Made by a program: the position numbers and the translations under genes. A DNA stretch of 64,000 bases from Gorsachius magnificus (taxonomy: Eukaryota; Chordata; Aves; Pelecaniformes; Ardeidae): positions 15,623,821-15,687,820 of the forward strand of contig CM067081.1 of NCBI GenBank assembly GCA_034008185.1, given 5' to 3'. This document shows, piece by piece, positions 45,771 through 57,557 of the stretch (its first letter is position 1; every line of letters begins with the position of its first letter). The notes below the pieces were generated by a model. That model had not been told where the DNA came from and ran no database searches. It saw only the letters and a program-made list of their open reading frames with translations.

Positions 45771-48009
45771 ACACTTTCCTATGCCTTGGACATAGAAAAA
45801 AATGGGACACTGCACAAATCCAATTATCAGCAATGTTTGTTCATACTTAATCTTTCCTACTGGTGCTGAGACTCTAAAAGATGCTGAATCTCTTTAAGCT
45901 TGTGCCACCAGGCAGTTAGGTAAAAATGCCAATGGAAGGGACCATTGTCTGTTATTTGATGGTCACTGAAGAACTTTGCCATTAAGCAAACTGAAATAAA
46001 TGAAAACTTTTCTAAAGAAGGAAATGCTCCTGAAATACTTCATATTCAGTGAAGAGTTTTGGTCAAAAAAAAAAATAAAATCAGTATTTCTGTTCATATT
46101 TAGAAGTCTGACTGTTCACTTCAAGATAAGATTTTGAGACTAAATTTAGCTTAATCAGATTAGTTGAAAGCTAAGTGAAATGTTTCATTTCAGTTCCATT
46201 TAAAAATTTTGGTCATGTCTTGCCGGTGGAAATTATTTCCGCCTCTGATTTCTCAGTTTGGCCATCTATTTAAAAGCAAAAATTACTTGCATGATCTATT
46301 CAAGAGGTCTGAACTCTGTTCTCAGCTGTAGGCAAAGGGTTTGGCACTGGAGAACATGGCCTTCAGAGACTATATGGTTGGTTTGCAGGAGTCATTTTCT
46401 CTTAGTTATTCACATTGTGACACTTATTTCTGTGTTTTCTTGTCAGCCCATGGCCACAATCTCCCTCCCTTTGGAGAATAGAACTATGTGGCGCTGCTTC
46501 ACACTCCTGCTGTGGCAGTACCAACACAGACCTTCTCAGTAGTTGAGATCAGCACAGGGAGGTTTCAGCTAGCAGGGATGTGGGGAGAAGGATGAGTATT
46601 TACACATACCTTTCCTCATATTCCTCTTAACAGCAGACAGAAATAGGGAGACAGACCTCAGGTTGCTAAGGGTGAACTTCTTTCCCTTCCCACAGAGCCT
46701 TCTTGTAGCCTGAGTTCTACCAAAAGTTAAAGGTGATTTGACTGACCAGAAAGGTTGTATGTTTAGATTAAGCATATAATGGCCTACATTCAGCAGAGTT
46801 TGGGATTTCCTACACAGCTCCCAAGCCAGTAACAAATACAGTTAAGTCTTTCCCCTTTTCCTTGGATTATTCGAAAGCTGGATGAAAACGTGACAGCAAT
46901 TATGTCGTTCAGAACTCTTGCAATTACTGCCCCATTCACGCCCTGTGATGAAGTCCCGCTCTGACTGTCTGAAACACTCCGAAGGCAACTGCTTTCCAAA
47001 GCAGAACGCACTGTAAGGTCTTGTGGGACAGCAGGGGATTTGCACACACAACGCACCTTTGCAGGCACAACTAAACCTTCCAATTCAATGATCTTATTAC
47101 GCATATGTGTGTTTGCTTCCTAAGGGATGGACATATATAGGGCACATATAAACGAATTCTTAATCCTTAGTAATTAGCACTGCTTATGAGAGTGAGAGAC
47201 ATAAGAACTTTTTCTCTTTTGTTGTTAGGTTTCAGGATGTGGCACACTATAGTGCACGCTTCTGTGTTGCTGCTACAAAAATACCCTGCTGCAAGGGGCG
47301 GGGGGGGATTTGTCTTCCTTTGAGGGGGGGCTGTAGACCAAATATGTCCCAAGCCTGTTTGATGGCTCTCTCATAAATGAAATGATGACAATCCTCTTGT
47401 GACTAGGAAACATTCCAGAGCCGGGGTGTAGGGTTACACAATGGTACAGTGTCTTGCCCCTGATTTATAATTTGAGAAGCAGATTGCGTTCAGACAGAAT
47501 GTGAGCTGAACAATGAGGTTTCTAGTCCTGATCTCATTAACAGAGATTTATACCAAGAGGCTATTGTATCTTGTTCTTTTGGTTTGCTGTGCCAGCAAAC
47601 ATTCATAAAGTTATTTAAAAAAGAAAGCTTCTGTCACACACTTAGGTCAGAAAGTTCTCAGGAAAATAGCTAGTCAAATATAGAGGGGTCTCAATCTGCA
47701 CCTACTGTGGCTTATGTTTCTGGCCTTAATAAGTCTCAGAATGATTACTGGATCAAACGTCACACTCAAGCTTATTACATGTAAAGATTTGTGGAGACAC
47801 GGTTTAAAATGCCTTTTCACCATTTATGTTTGTTCACAGTTGAGTCACTGTAAGATAGCTTATTATTTGCAAATCATATACAATCACTGAAAGAATGTTC
47901 TTCCAGTGCAGAAGAACCATCAGTAAGTGGAATAACAATAATATCCTGAGAGCTACTTTCCCTCCTGCCGCCCCCAGAGCCTCCATGCTAAATGAAAGGT
48001 CATAAAGAC
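45771..48009. other. Unique sequence, no supported gene
   Basis: No exon or mobile element recognised. The part 46840-47104 has more CpG than its surroundings and an open - frame of 104 codons, but shows no domain. A short G-rich run lies at 47293-47330. Confidence 0.5.
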
Positions 48010-48420
48010 GTGGCCGGGAACCTGCTCTTTGCTGACAGTCGAGTAGTCATTGTGCACGCAGAAGAGGACGCACAGCACGTTAATTAACATTTCAGTAATG
48101 CTGCCAGGCAATTTGGCCTGACCACCAGTAAAAAGAAAACGGAGGTCCTTTTCCAGTCTCACCGCACTAGAAAATAGACTGGCCCAGCCAGGTGTGTGGA
48201 CCACGCAGATCTGAAGCCTGCAGACCAATTCTGCTACCTCAGCAGGAGGCTGTCTTGGGGTGTCACGGCAAGAGATGAAGTCACAGAGAGCACAGGAAAA
48301 TCCAGCACAACTCATAGGAGATTAAAGGACAGCGTATCTGGAATACAGGAGGCATCTGGCTTCTGAGTTACTAAGTGCCACCCAGCTGTCATCACCACTT
48401 TTTCATACTTCTGTGAAACA
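48010..48420 (+). pseudogene. Degraded non-CR1 LINE reverse-transcriptase relic
   Basis: Reading from 48022 in one frame gives LLFADSRVVIVHAEEDAQHV, then FSNAARQFGLTTSKKKTEVL, DHADLKPADQFCYLSRRLSW, ARDEVTESTGKSSTTHRRLK and, after a stop, a piece with AVITTFSYFCET. These are the RT palm (LLFADD, here FADS), the FGLTIS..KTEVL block, the F.YLGS block and the TTLLYGCET block of a non-LTR retrotransposon clade different from CR1. At least three in-frame stops and a mutated catalytic aspartate show it is long dead. Clade not assigned (RTE- or L2-like candidates); it could also be a relic of a retro-derived gene. Confidence 0.75.
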
Positions 48421-49084
48421 TAGGCAGTTCATCATTATGTTTAGTTTATCATATCATGTGACTTCCCAATCCCACCTGCTTTTGTGCTGTTGCTGGTATA
48501 AATAATCATACAGTGCAATTAGCCCATTATTCACAGTCCTGTCACATACTGAGCACTCTAGTAATGCTCCTGTAAGCTGTGTTCTCCCAGACAGCTGATG
48601 CACGTGTCAGGTGAGAGGCCCCTCAAACTCAAATTCGATGGCCAGTTTACACATATTAAACAGCTGACACAGGGCAGCAGAAACACCTCAGGCAAATCTT
48701 CAGATGGCAGCCAGCCCCACACCATCAAAAACTGCTGCTAAATAGCATCTACTGTTGCAAAGAACAAGGATCAGCCACATCACGCGTACAAAGAAAGAGA
48801 GCAACCCCATGCAGTGCAGAGGCATGGGGGAAAGTGGGTGTTGTGAAGATCTCAGACATGACTTCGGTATGTGCAATTTGTACAGTGAAAATAGGATGCA
48901 GTTCTCCCCAATAAAGGTACAACAGCTGAGTCTTTGCATGTTGAATTAGCAACAGAGATGGTCCTTACATCCTATTGTGGGACTGTAGCTAGACCTTCCT
49001 TTGGTGTCCTCTGCCTGTAATCCTAGTAGAGATTAAAAGAAATAACGCAACATCCTCTCAATTAGCTCCTGGCCTCACTGTTAC
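48421..49084. other. Unassigned stretch between RT relic and LTR
   Basis: No coding signal. It may include the unrecognised 3' end of the RT element or the 5' part of the LTR, whose left border could not be fixed. Confidence 0.4.
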
Positions 49085-49527
49085 AGAGTTGCACAGTTGC
49101 ACGTGCACAAACAAAGCAAAGCAAGGAATTCATTCACTGCTTCCCATGGGCAGGCAGGGGCTCAGCCATCTCCAGGAAAGCAGGGCTCCATCACGTGTAA
49201 TGGTGACTTGGGAAGACAAACACCATCACTCCGAATGTCCTCCCCTTCCTTCTTCTTCCCCCAGCTTTATATACTGAGCATGACGTCCTATGGTCTGGAA
49301 TAGCCCTTGGGCCAGTTGGGGTCAGCTGTCCTGGCTGTGCCCCCTCCCAGCTTCTTGTGCACCCGGCAGACCTGAGAGCTGAGAAGTCCTTGGCCAGTCT
49401 AAGCACTGCTTAGCAACAACTGAAACATCAGGGTGTTATCAATGTTCCTCTCACACTAAATCCAAACCACACCACCACACCAGCCACTAGAAAGAAAATC
49501 AACTCCATCCCAGCCAAAACCAGGACA
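49085..49527 (+). mobile_element. Solo LTR of an avian endogenous retrovirus
   Basis: Recognised by a run of features I know from bird ERV LTRs: GGCAGGCAGGGGCTCAGCCA, CAGGGCTCCATCACG, ACTTGGGAAGACAAACACCA, a TATA box (TTTATATA, 49266-49273) followed by GAGCATGACGTCC, GGTCAGCTGTCCTGGC, GCTTCTTGTGCACCC and a terminal CATCCCAGCCAAAACCAGGA ending in CA at 49527. No gag, pol or env sequence is next to it, so it is a recombination-derived solo LTR or fragment. The left edge is uncertain and no target duplication was confirmed. Confidence 0.82.
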
Positions 49528-50801
49528 ATTTTTAACCTTCATTTTTTAAACAGATTTTGAAATGGATTCAGGTTATCTCAGCTTCATATCATGTACCTTT
49601 GCTCTCTGGTGAGCCTGGGAAAATAGGAACATCTTGCTCACTTTTTCTGTGCTATTCATTGTTTTGCAAGCTTTTTCCAAGGGAGTTCAGACTGTACTGC
49701 AATAAGCAGCTTGTCTATCTTGCTAACGACTTGTTGCTGAATGCCAGACAGCACAAATATGGAATAATTAGGATAGTAATGGATGACATTTTCTAGGCAA
49801 TATGTGAATGATAAGGTTTAACTAACTTTGGCAGTCTTCCGCCTAATCCGTACCTTTTTTACTTTGGCTGAATGTTTGGTGTTAAGTGACAGAAAAATGT
49901 GAACTTTTCCTTCTTTTTTCCCCCCAAATGTCTTAGCTATTCTTTATCTCCCACAATAGCCACACTTCCCATAAATCTCCTTGACAAGTTCCCTATCCAA
50001 GTTCTGTTTATTTCTAGCATTTTACGCTTCCTTTAGTAGTTGGAAGAGACAATCCAGAGAGTTTGTTCTACTCCAGTTACTAAAGCTCTGCCAAAGTGCA
50101 ATGACCTGACAAGACAATGCTTAAAGCAATGAATCCTCTGTTAAATCTTTGCAACCAAAAACCATTTTCAATTGTCTTCTGTGTTTCCCTTCTTGGAAAG
50201 CTCTCAGCACCATTCACACCTTCCTACCACAGTACTTACAGCAGGATCACCCAGCCGCCCCTCTGAAAACTTCACTTTTCATGTTTCTCAGGACCTAGCT
50301 CCAGAGTCAATACTCAGGGACATGTAGATTTGGCCTCTCAAATGCCTTAGACCTATGACCGATGCCCAGATAGTCTGTTAACCCAAGGTATAACAGGAAT
50401 GGGTATAACACCCATTCCTGTGCATGGGTGGGAACTAAACTTTCGGTATGGATTAGGCACTGGACCTGTGTCCTGATCGTATTTATCCACTCAGATATAT
50501 ACATGTCATTCTGAATCTTCCCAGAGGTTAATATCCTTCAGAGAACTAAATAATTATTCCTGTCTTCTAGTCACTCTAATATGTATATACACACCAATAG
50601 TCATAGCAGTTGTGCTGTCTCATTATCGCCATGAATTAGGACAGAGAAAAGGAATATGAAAGACTTCTCCAACCTCATTGAGGTTATATCTTACTCTAAT
50701 ATACAAACAGCTCTCTACAGAGTCTTTCTTTGCCATGGTCCAATCACAGTGCTGTTGAATCCCTGTTAGGCCCCTTGCTCACAAGCTCTGATAGCTCATG
50801 T
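49528..50801. other. Unique sequence with one small hairpin
   Basis: No gene seen. ACAGGAATGGGT (50393-50404) is reverse-complemented at 50410-50421 with a 5-nt loop, a perfect 12-bp stem of unknown meaning. Confidence 0.55.
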
Positions 50802-50866
50802 TAGAATCCTAGAATCATTTAAGCTGGAAAAGACCCTTAAGATCATAGAGTTCAACCGTGGCCCCA
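50802..50866 (-). mobile_element. CR1 LINE 3'-tip remnant
   Basis: About 65 bp: two degenerate tail units (TTAGAATCC, TAGAATCA) then AAGCTGGAAAAGACCCTTAA and AGTTCAACC. Only the last part of the CR1 3' UTR is left; nearest in pattern to the 8601-8738 copy. Confidence 0.8.
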
Positions 50867-51392
50867 TGTTGGGCCACTTAAGGAGTCACAGACCTCATCT
50901 GTCCATCCTCGCCGTCTCTAGAGATCTTCATCCCCGTGGCTCAGCTCTACTTCACAGCCCAGAACATGTTAGTTAATACCCAGGGCTGGGACCTGAGGCA
51001 CCTCAGGGCTCTGACTCATGAGCCTCGTCATGGATAGCACGGGAAGTAAAAGCACAACAGTGCTGTTTGCCAGGCTATCCCCAAGTGATGTTAGACAGGG
51101 CATATGCAAAGAAGTAATTGGATAAAAAAATACATACTTGCAAAAGAGAGAGCCCCTGTATGCTCCTAATACCCACCCACCTTCCCCTTTCTTCAGGGAC
51201 CTGGTAGATGTTTCACACTCTTTCTGGCCGTGAGCACATGACAGGAAAAGAGAGAAGATGGCATGATAACAAACACTGTACAGAGACCATTTCCAACAAG
51301 GAAACTGCACCTGGCACTGCACGTCAAGATGGTGGCTACACAGATACATAGATAGTGGCTATATAGATTAATATAGCCAGATTAATATTTCC

Positions 51393-51488
51393 CACAGCAA
51401 GTTTGCAGATGACACCAAGCTGAGTGGTGCAGTTGACACACCAGAAGGACGGGATGTCCTCCAAAGAGACCTGGACAAGCTGGAGAGG
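51393..51488 (+). mobile_element. Internal CR1 fragment without a 3' end
   Basis: 96 bp from the RT palm: [20 protein letters not shown] and then [11 protein letters not shown] in one open frame, with the catalytic FADD intact. It lacks the CR1 3' end that every normal insertion keeps, so it was cut out by deletion or copied in by another route. Same subfamily as 54959-56406. Confidence 0.9.
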
Positions 51489-54400
51489 TCCTTCATGCAC
51501 AGGGAGAGCATATTGTCCCTAGCTTTGTGTTACTTTTTATTGGCATTTATAGCAGACTCTGTCTCATCTCTTCTTTCACCTGATTCCTGAGAATGCTATG
51601 GGGTACATATTGTTTGAGAGATTCTGTACAAATATAATTATATAAGATCATGAGATCTTGATGATGAGAAACTTTGCCTGAATAACATGCAGAAAACTAT
51701 GCTGAAATTGTTTTGAGAGTAGCTCATCTCCGCTATCCATCCAATACAAAAAGAAATTTTGAGACCAGTTCTAAGTTGTTCTGCATCTGCCATTAATGGA
51801 GAACACAGACCCCATGCAGAAGAAAACTCCATACTTTTAACCCAACACCAGAACAGCATGAAGGAAAGTCAGTACCATCTCTCTGCAGAATGCCACAAGG
51901 GTCTATTTTCTGAGGTCCTACCATCTGGGCTCAGTTATTCCAACAAGAGCAGTAAATACTAAGATTCTTTCACATCTCTTTGCAAGTGACCTTTTCAGCT
52001 CATAGCATTTACACAAACAGACTGCTCCGGGAAAGCATGTTTTAAGTTGCCTATTGGTTATATCAAAGATTTTTAAATGAAACTATATACAGGACAAAAT
52101 CTCTTGATTAAAAGCTTAGATGGTTATTGGGAGACACTAAATCCAAATGGTAATTTGTTAAGTATGATTATGTAATAGAAAAAATTGAGTTTAATAGATC
52201 AGATGCCATTTTGGGAATCAGATATCCCTAGTAACTCAGCATGCTGATAGCTCAGAACCTGTTACTCACAGATTTTCAGATCTTGGGGATCTACACCACA
52301 GGGAGGGGGAGCATTATAAAAGATATTGTGCAATATTCTTATATGATTATATAAAAATATATGTAATAGGTATTATAGTATATCTACTATATTTAATACA
52401 TATTGTTATATTGTTATATGTTGCTAATAATGTCATTACATACTTATTTTTATATTGGTGTCTTCTACAAAATGAGAAGGCAAGATAAAGCTTGAGTTTT
52501 GTGGCTTGCTGCATGAGCTAGGAATATAGAAAATATAGGAAGAGATTACTTTTATTTTCAACGTAAAAAGCTCAATGATTCTGAAGAAAAGTGGCACTAG
52601 TCTTTGCAGAATGCTTTCATTTGGCTTTTCTGTCATTAATAAAAATCCAAATTCAAGTCAAATATGTTTCCACAAAATCATGAAAATAAGTGCTTTTTTT
52701 TTCGTTTTGGAAGGAGGGAAGGTGAAATAAAGTATTCAGCATACTGAAATGAATAATTTTTGTACAATGTTGTAATAGTCCAAGACTTTAAAAGGCAGCT
52801 TCAGAAGCTTTGAGTGACATCTGAAGGGACAGGGTTCAAAGTTCCCATTCATTTTAATGGAAATTGGGTGTCCATGTTTTTATGAAAGATTTGAAAATCT
52901 CAGGTATGATTTATAAACCAAGTACAAACACAGCATTGGAACAGCACCCAAAAAGAGCAGTAGATGTACAGAGCACATTGCTGCAGATCAAGGTGAATCC
53001 AATGGAAATGCCTAGCTCAGTTCCTGAATACCAACATATAAATCCTTTCCAGAGGTCACGTAGAAGAGACCTTAAAAAATAACTTAATTCTTAAAACCAT
53101 ACAGATTTTCCCTGTCTCCATGGGCCAAAATTCTCTTTCAGGGGTACGTAGCTGCCAGCCATGTTACCCTTGCCCTGAGGGCCCACTACAAACACGTAAC
53201 TTCATGGCACAGCACTTACAGCCCTGAACAGTCTTATTAATTTAGCTTGGCACTACATACAACATCTGGCTCATAATTAATACAGCATTTTAAGATCCTT
53301 CTGGTACCATTAAATTCAAGGTATATTAAACCCAGTGACTCTAAAAGTTACTCTAATTTTTTTTTTTTCCTGGGGAAGAGAAAAACCAAAGGGTTTACTT
53401 TAAATACTTTAAAAAGCAGGAGTACTGGATTTCACATCTCTGCCTGCTCCTCAGATCTCTTTTGTCATTAGTAAGACAGTACTCACATATTAGCATGTGG
53501 GGTATCAGATGGCCCTTCTGTGCTTGTTCATTTCCTATAAAGAACGTAACTACCATAGCCACTCATGTTTCCTTTGGCAGCTGAGGGGCCGGAGGCTTCA
53601 CATGCTGTAAATCTGCAGCTGTAGCAGGGCTCAGCTCCCACCCAGTCCATGGCCACTGCATTTGCCATGTGCTGAGGAGGGCCCCCAAGCTGCCTCCCTG
53701 GGCCACTGTGTGTCACCCACATCCCACGGAGGTCTGCGCCCTCACCCTTCACTGCCTGGCCACCATGGGGGGACTGGACGTAAGCCAAAAGCTATCCCTT
53801 GGTGGCCTACTGCTGCTGTGTATGGATTTATTCAGAAAGTTTGAAGAAAATGTTAAAAATAATTATAAGGTACCATTGGAGACTGAGGAATTAGAAGTTT
53901 TATATATATCCAGTAGACGTGTAGAAATTATGTTTGAGATAATTTGTGTGTGCTTCCTTTATAATACCTAAATAGACAATTTTAAGGTACGATTCATCTG
54001 TCCCTATATATCTAAAGCAGGTCAGATGAATCAGTCCCTAAAAATGCCTATTTGTTTCTAATTACTTGAAAGAGGGCTTACAGACTAGCTCAGACATAAG
54101 CACTGTGTAGAAGGTAGATGATATGAATGCCATTGTAGACAGACCCAGAAGAGGTCTACTGACTTCTTTTCTTTACTTTTTCTCTTGGCATACTAGTTTT
54201 TTTTAAAACTAGATCTCAAACTGAGATTACCAAAGTTACCTATAAAAGGATGTAAAAAATGAGAACTTGATCATCATCAATGCAGCCTGTGGCACATCCT
54301 GGCCAAACTGGTCATGTCCCTGTAGACACAACTTTGTTCACTTGCAGTCAGCTCTCTATCCAAGTAACTGAAGAATTGTGATTCCACAAGTAAATGAAAA

Positions 54401-54958
54401 AATGTGTTTCCAAACCTAAACTGAGGAAGTTTGAAATCTCTGCATCCTAATTCCTAACATGTCTGGTGTAACTGGTACACTGGGTGTGCAGAAGCTAAGC
54501 CGACTCTACATAGATCAGTTTGGCTGTATCTCTATCAGTAAATAAAATGGACCAGAGCCAATTCTCTAGCCCCAAAAGCAAGTGACACGCTACAGCTTGT
54601 AACCACATAGCTAAACTATCTTTCCACCTAGAGCAGGTGGCTTTGTTCATATTGCATTGGGGAAGAGTCCCAGGTCTGTGACAGGCCCTGAGCTGGACTT
54701 GAACATTGTCTGGGAAAGTGCTAGCTGGCACAGGCGATACCATGCCAGGGACTGTGCCACCAGTTAAACTGTATAGACCATTAACAAACAGGTAAGTGCC
54801 TAAAACCAATCCCTGCATTACTACATGCTCCCAGTGTAGCTATAGAGGTGATTTACAAGTTTTAATAAAATACATTGGCTCAGACATAATGCTATGTGAA
54901 TGCAGGTTACGGTTTCCATCAGGCAGCCAGATCAACTCTGTACCTAGGAAATGGTTTC
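51489..54958. other. Unique sequence, no gene seen
   Basis: AT-rich, with an especially AT-rich block at about 52310-52445. A GC-richer patch at 53560-53820 has an ATG in a good initiation context (GCCACCATGG near 53760) but leads to no recognisable protein. Confidence 0.55.
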
Positions 54959-56406
54959 ATAGAATCATAGAATCATAGAATGTTTTGGGTTGGAAAGGAC
55001 CCCTAGAGGTCATCTAGTCCAACCTCCCTGCAGTGAGCAGGGACACTGCTAACTAGATCAGGTTGCTCAGAGCCCCATCCAACCTGGCCTTGAATGTTTC
55101 CAGGGATGGGGCCTCCACTACCTCTCTGGGCAACCCGTCCCAGTGTTTCACCACCCTCGTTGTAAAGAATTTCTTCCTTAGATCCAGTCTAAACCTACCC
55201 TGGTTTAGTTTAAAACCATTACCCCTTGTCCTGTCACAGCTGGCCCTACTAAAAAGATCATCCCCATCTTTCCTATAGGCCCCCTTTAGGTACTGAAAGG
55301 CCGCAATCAGGTCTCCCCACAGCCTTCTCCTCTCCAGGCTGAACAAGCCCAACTCCCTCAGCCTGTCCTCATAGGAGAGGTGCTCCAGCCCTCGGATCAT
55401 TTCTGTAGCCCTCCTCTGGACCCGCTCCAACAGGTCCATGTCCTTCTTGTGCTGAGGGCTCCAGAGCTGGACGCAGTACTCCAGGTGAGGTCTCACCAGA
55501 GCACAGCAGAGGGGCAGAGTCACCTCCCTCGCCCTGCTGGCCACGCTTCTCCTGATGCAGCCCAGAATACGGTTGGCCTTCTGGGCTGCCAGCACACATT
55601 GCCAGCTCACGTCCAGCTTTTCATCCACCAGCACGCCCAAGTCCCTCTCGGCAGGGCTGCTCTTGATCCTTTCTTCCCCCAGCCTGTATTGATACCACGG
55701 GTTACCCCGACCCAGGTGCAGGACCTTGCACTTGGCCTTGTTGAACCTCATGAGGTTCACACAGGCCCACCTCTCCAGCCTGTCCGGGTCTCTCTGGATG
55801 ACATCCCGTCCTTCTGGTGTGTCAACTGCACCACTCAGTTTGGTGCCGTCCGCACACTTGCTGAGGGTGCATTCGATCTCCCTGTCTAAGTCATTGATGA
55901 ATATATTAAACAGCACCGGTCCCAGTATGGACCCCTGAGGGACACCACTCGTCACCGGTCTCCATCCGGACATCGAGCCATTGACCACTACCCTCTGGAT
56001 GCGGCCATCCAGCCAGTTCCTTATCCACCAAACAGTCCACCCATCAAATCCATAGCTCTCCAATTTAGAGAGAAGGATGTTGTGGGGGACCGTGTCAAGG
56101 GCTTTGCAGAAGTCCAGATAGATGACATCCGTTGGTTTTCCTTTGTCCACTGTTGTTGTCATACCATCATAGAAAGTCACTAGGTTCATCAGGCAGGACT
56201 TGCCCTTGGTGAAGCCATGCTGGCTATCTCAAATTATCTCCCTGGCCTCCATGTGCCTTAGCATAGCTTCTAGGGGGATCTGTTCCATGATCTTCCCAGG
56301 CACAGAGGTGAGGCTGACAGGTTGGTAGTTCCCAGGGTCTTCCTTTCTACCCTTTTTGAAAATGGGCACAATGTTTCCCTTTTTCCAGTCACCAAGGACT
56401 TCATGG
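54959..56406 (-). mobile_element. CR1 LINE, 5'-truncated, nearly open RT
   Basis: On the - strand it reads from [20 protein letters not shown] through [72 protein letters not shown], the palm motif, [20 protein letters not shown] to ALSNLI, then the 3' UTR and three CATAGAAT units. The palm catalytic motif is CADGT instead of FADDT. In about 450 codons the only stop is a TGA at 56226-56228, so the insertion is comparatively young, but it lacks the endonuclease and the RT N-terminus and cannot move on its own. Confidence 0.96.
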
Positions 56407-57557
56407 TTTAACTTCAACAAAGATCATCTGGCCGTCAATACTGGACAACTGGCTGTATTTTCAATACATTGTGAGCGTATCAAGGGAAAACCATATACTG
56501 CAGTAGCATGCTCAATATTAAACTGGAGTGGAGTTTTGATATTACACTTCCCTAGTCTTTAGACTCAGTCTTTCAAGGCAGAATTTTCAATGTTACCTAA
56601 ATAATTTTCCCAGTCCAACCTGACCAACTCTGCTATAAAGGCTTGAGTTACTCTAGATGGAAGATTTAACATATAGGAAAAAAGCTATTTCAAATTTAGT
56701 AAACAAAAAGTATATCTACAGTGTCTTGTTAGTATCTGCTAGAGTTTTGTGCCCAAGTCTCATCTCCTGAATGTCCATGCTGCATAAGTGTTAGTTCACC
56801 CTCAAGCTCCACTATGGAGCAAGCTCAGTTCTTCTGGGCTGGGAAGAACTAGGCAGAGACTAAGAGATGGTGTGTGCCAGTGTCCCACCCCCACACTGCA
56901 TGAAGATACAGTATGAGTGTGACTCATGTGGGATTTGGCTTCTTCCAGACTAACCAGTATTTCAGCAGGCCTCTTGATGGCCTCATGTCCTAAGCCACCC
57001 TTGTTACACAACAAAAAGACATATCTGGCAGCCTGCGAAGCAGCTTCCCAACAGCAGCCCAGGGCAACATCTTAAAAGGACCATACTCAAATCAATGGCT
57101 CCATTGTCAGAAAGATTTTAGCAGCAATTTAAAATTATACTGAGTGTCATAGCACAAGCTGGTTTTATACAAACTGGAGAGTGGTGCTGGTTCTATTTCA
57201 TATATGTATCTGTATATCTATGTGTATGCATATGAATTTTGTCTCCCATATGTGTATATGTGTGTGTGTACATACACGCAGGAAGAGTAACCAGCCCTTG
57301 GGTGCAGGTAGGCATAGCTGCCCAGCCTATACCAAGGTACGTGTGATCCTTGTAAGCATGGCTGCAGCAGAGTTCTTCATGATCCATGTTGCTGTGACCA
57401 TGATCTTGAGAAGCAGGTCTCTGCTTTGCTTCACCAGACACAAATATCACTGAGAATCCTAGGGAGGAGCCCTCTTCCTAGGCTGTGACATGTACCCCTA
57501 TAGACTCATACATCTAATGCATTCATTGTCACTGTTGCTCTGGTTGCTTTTGAGTTT
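56407..57557. other. Unique sequence between two CR1 copies
   Basis: No exon found. A short GT/TATA-rich simple run lies near 57200-57280. Confidence 0.55.

Noticed and set aside
45333..45833. Long open frames of 142-166 codons on both strands
   Set aside because: They are produced by stop-free purine/pyrimidine repeat units (Lys/Glu/Arg one way, Phe/Ser/Leu the other) and are not genes.
53669..53971. 100-codon frame and the GCCACCATGG near 53760 as a gene start
   Set aside because: No domain, no splice pattern and no downstream coding; a good initiation context occurs by chance in GC-rich patches.
55380..55889. 169-codon + strand frame opposite the CR1 at 55 kb, with a similar one at 37994-38503
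   Set aside because: Antisense shadow of CR1 ORF2; it recurs in each related copy because the sequence is shared.
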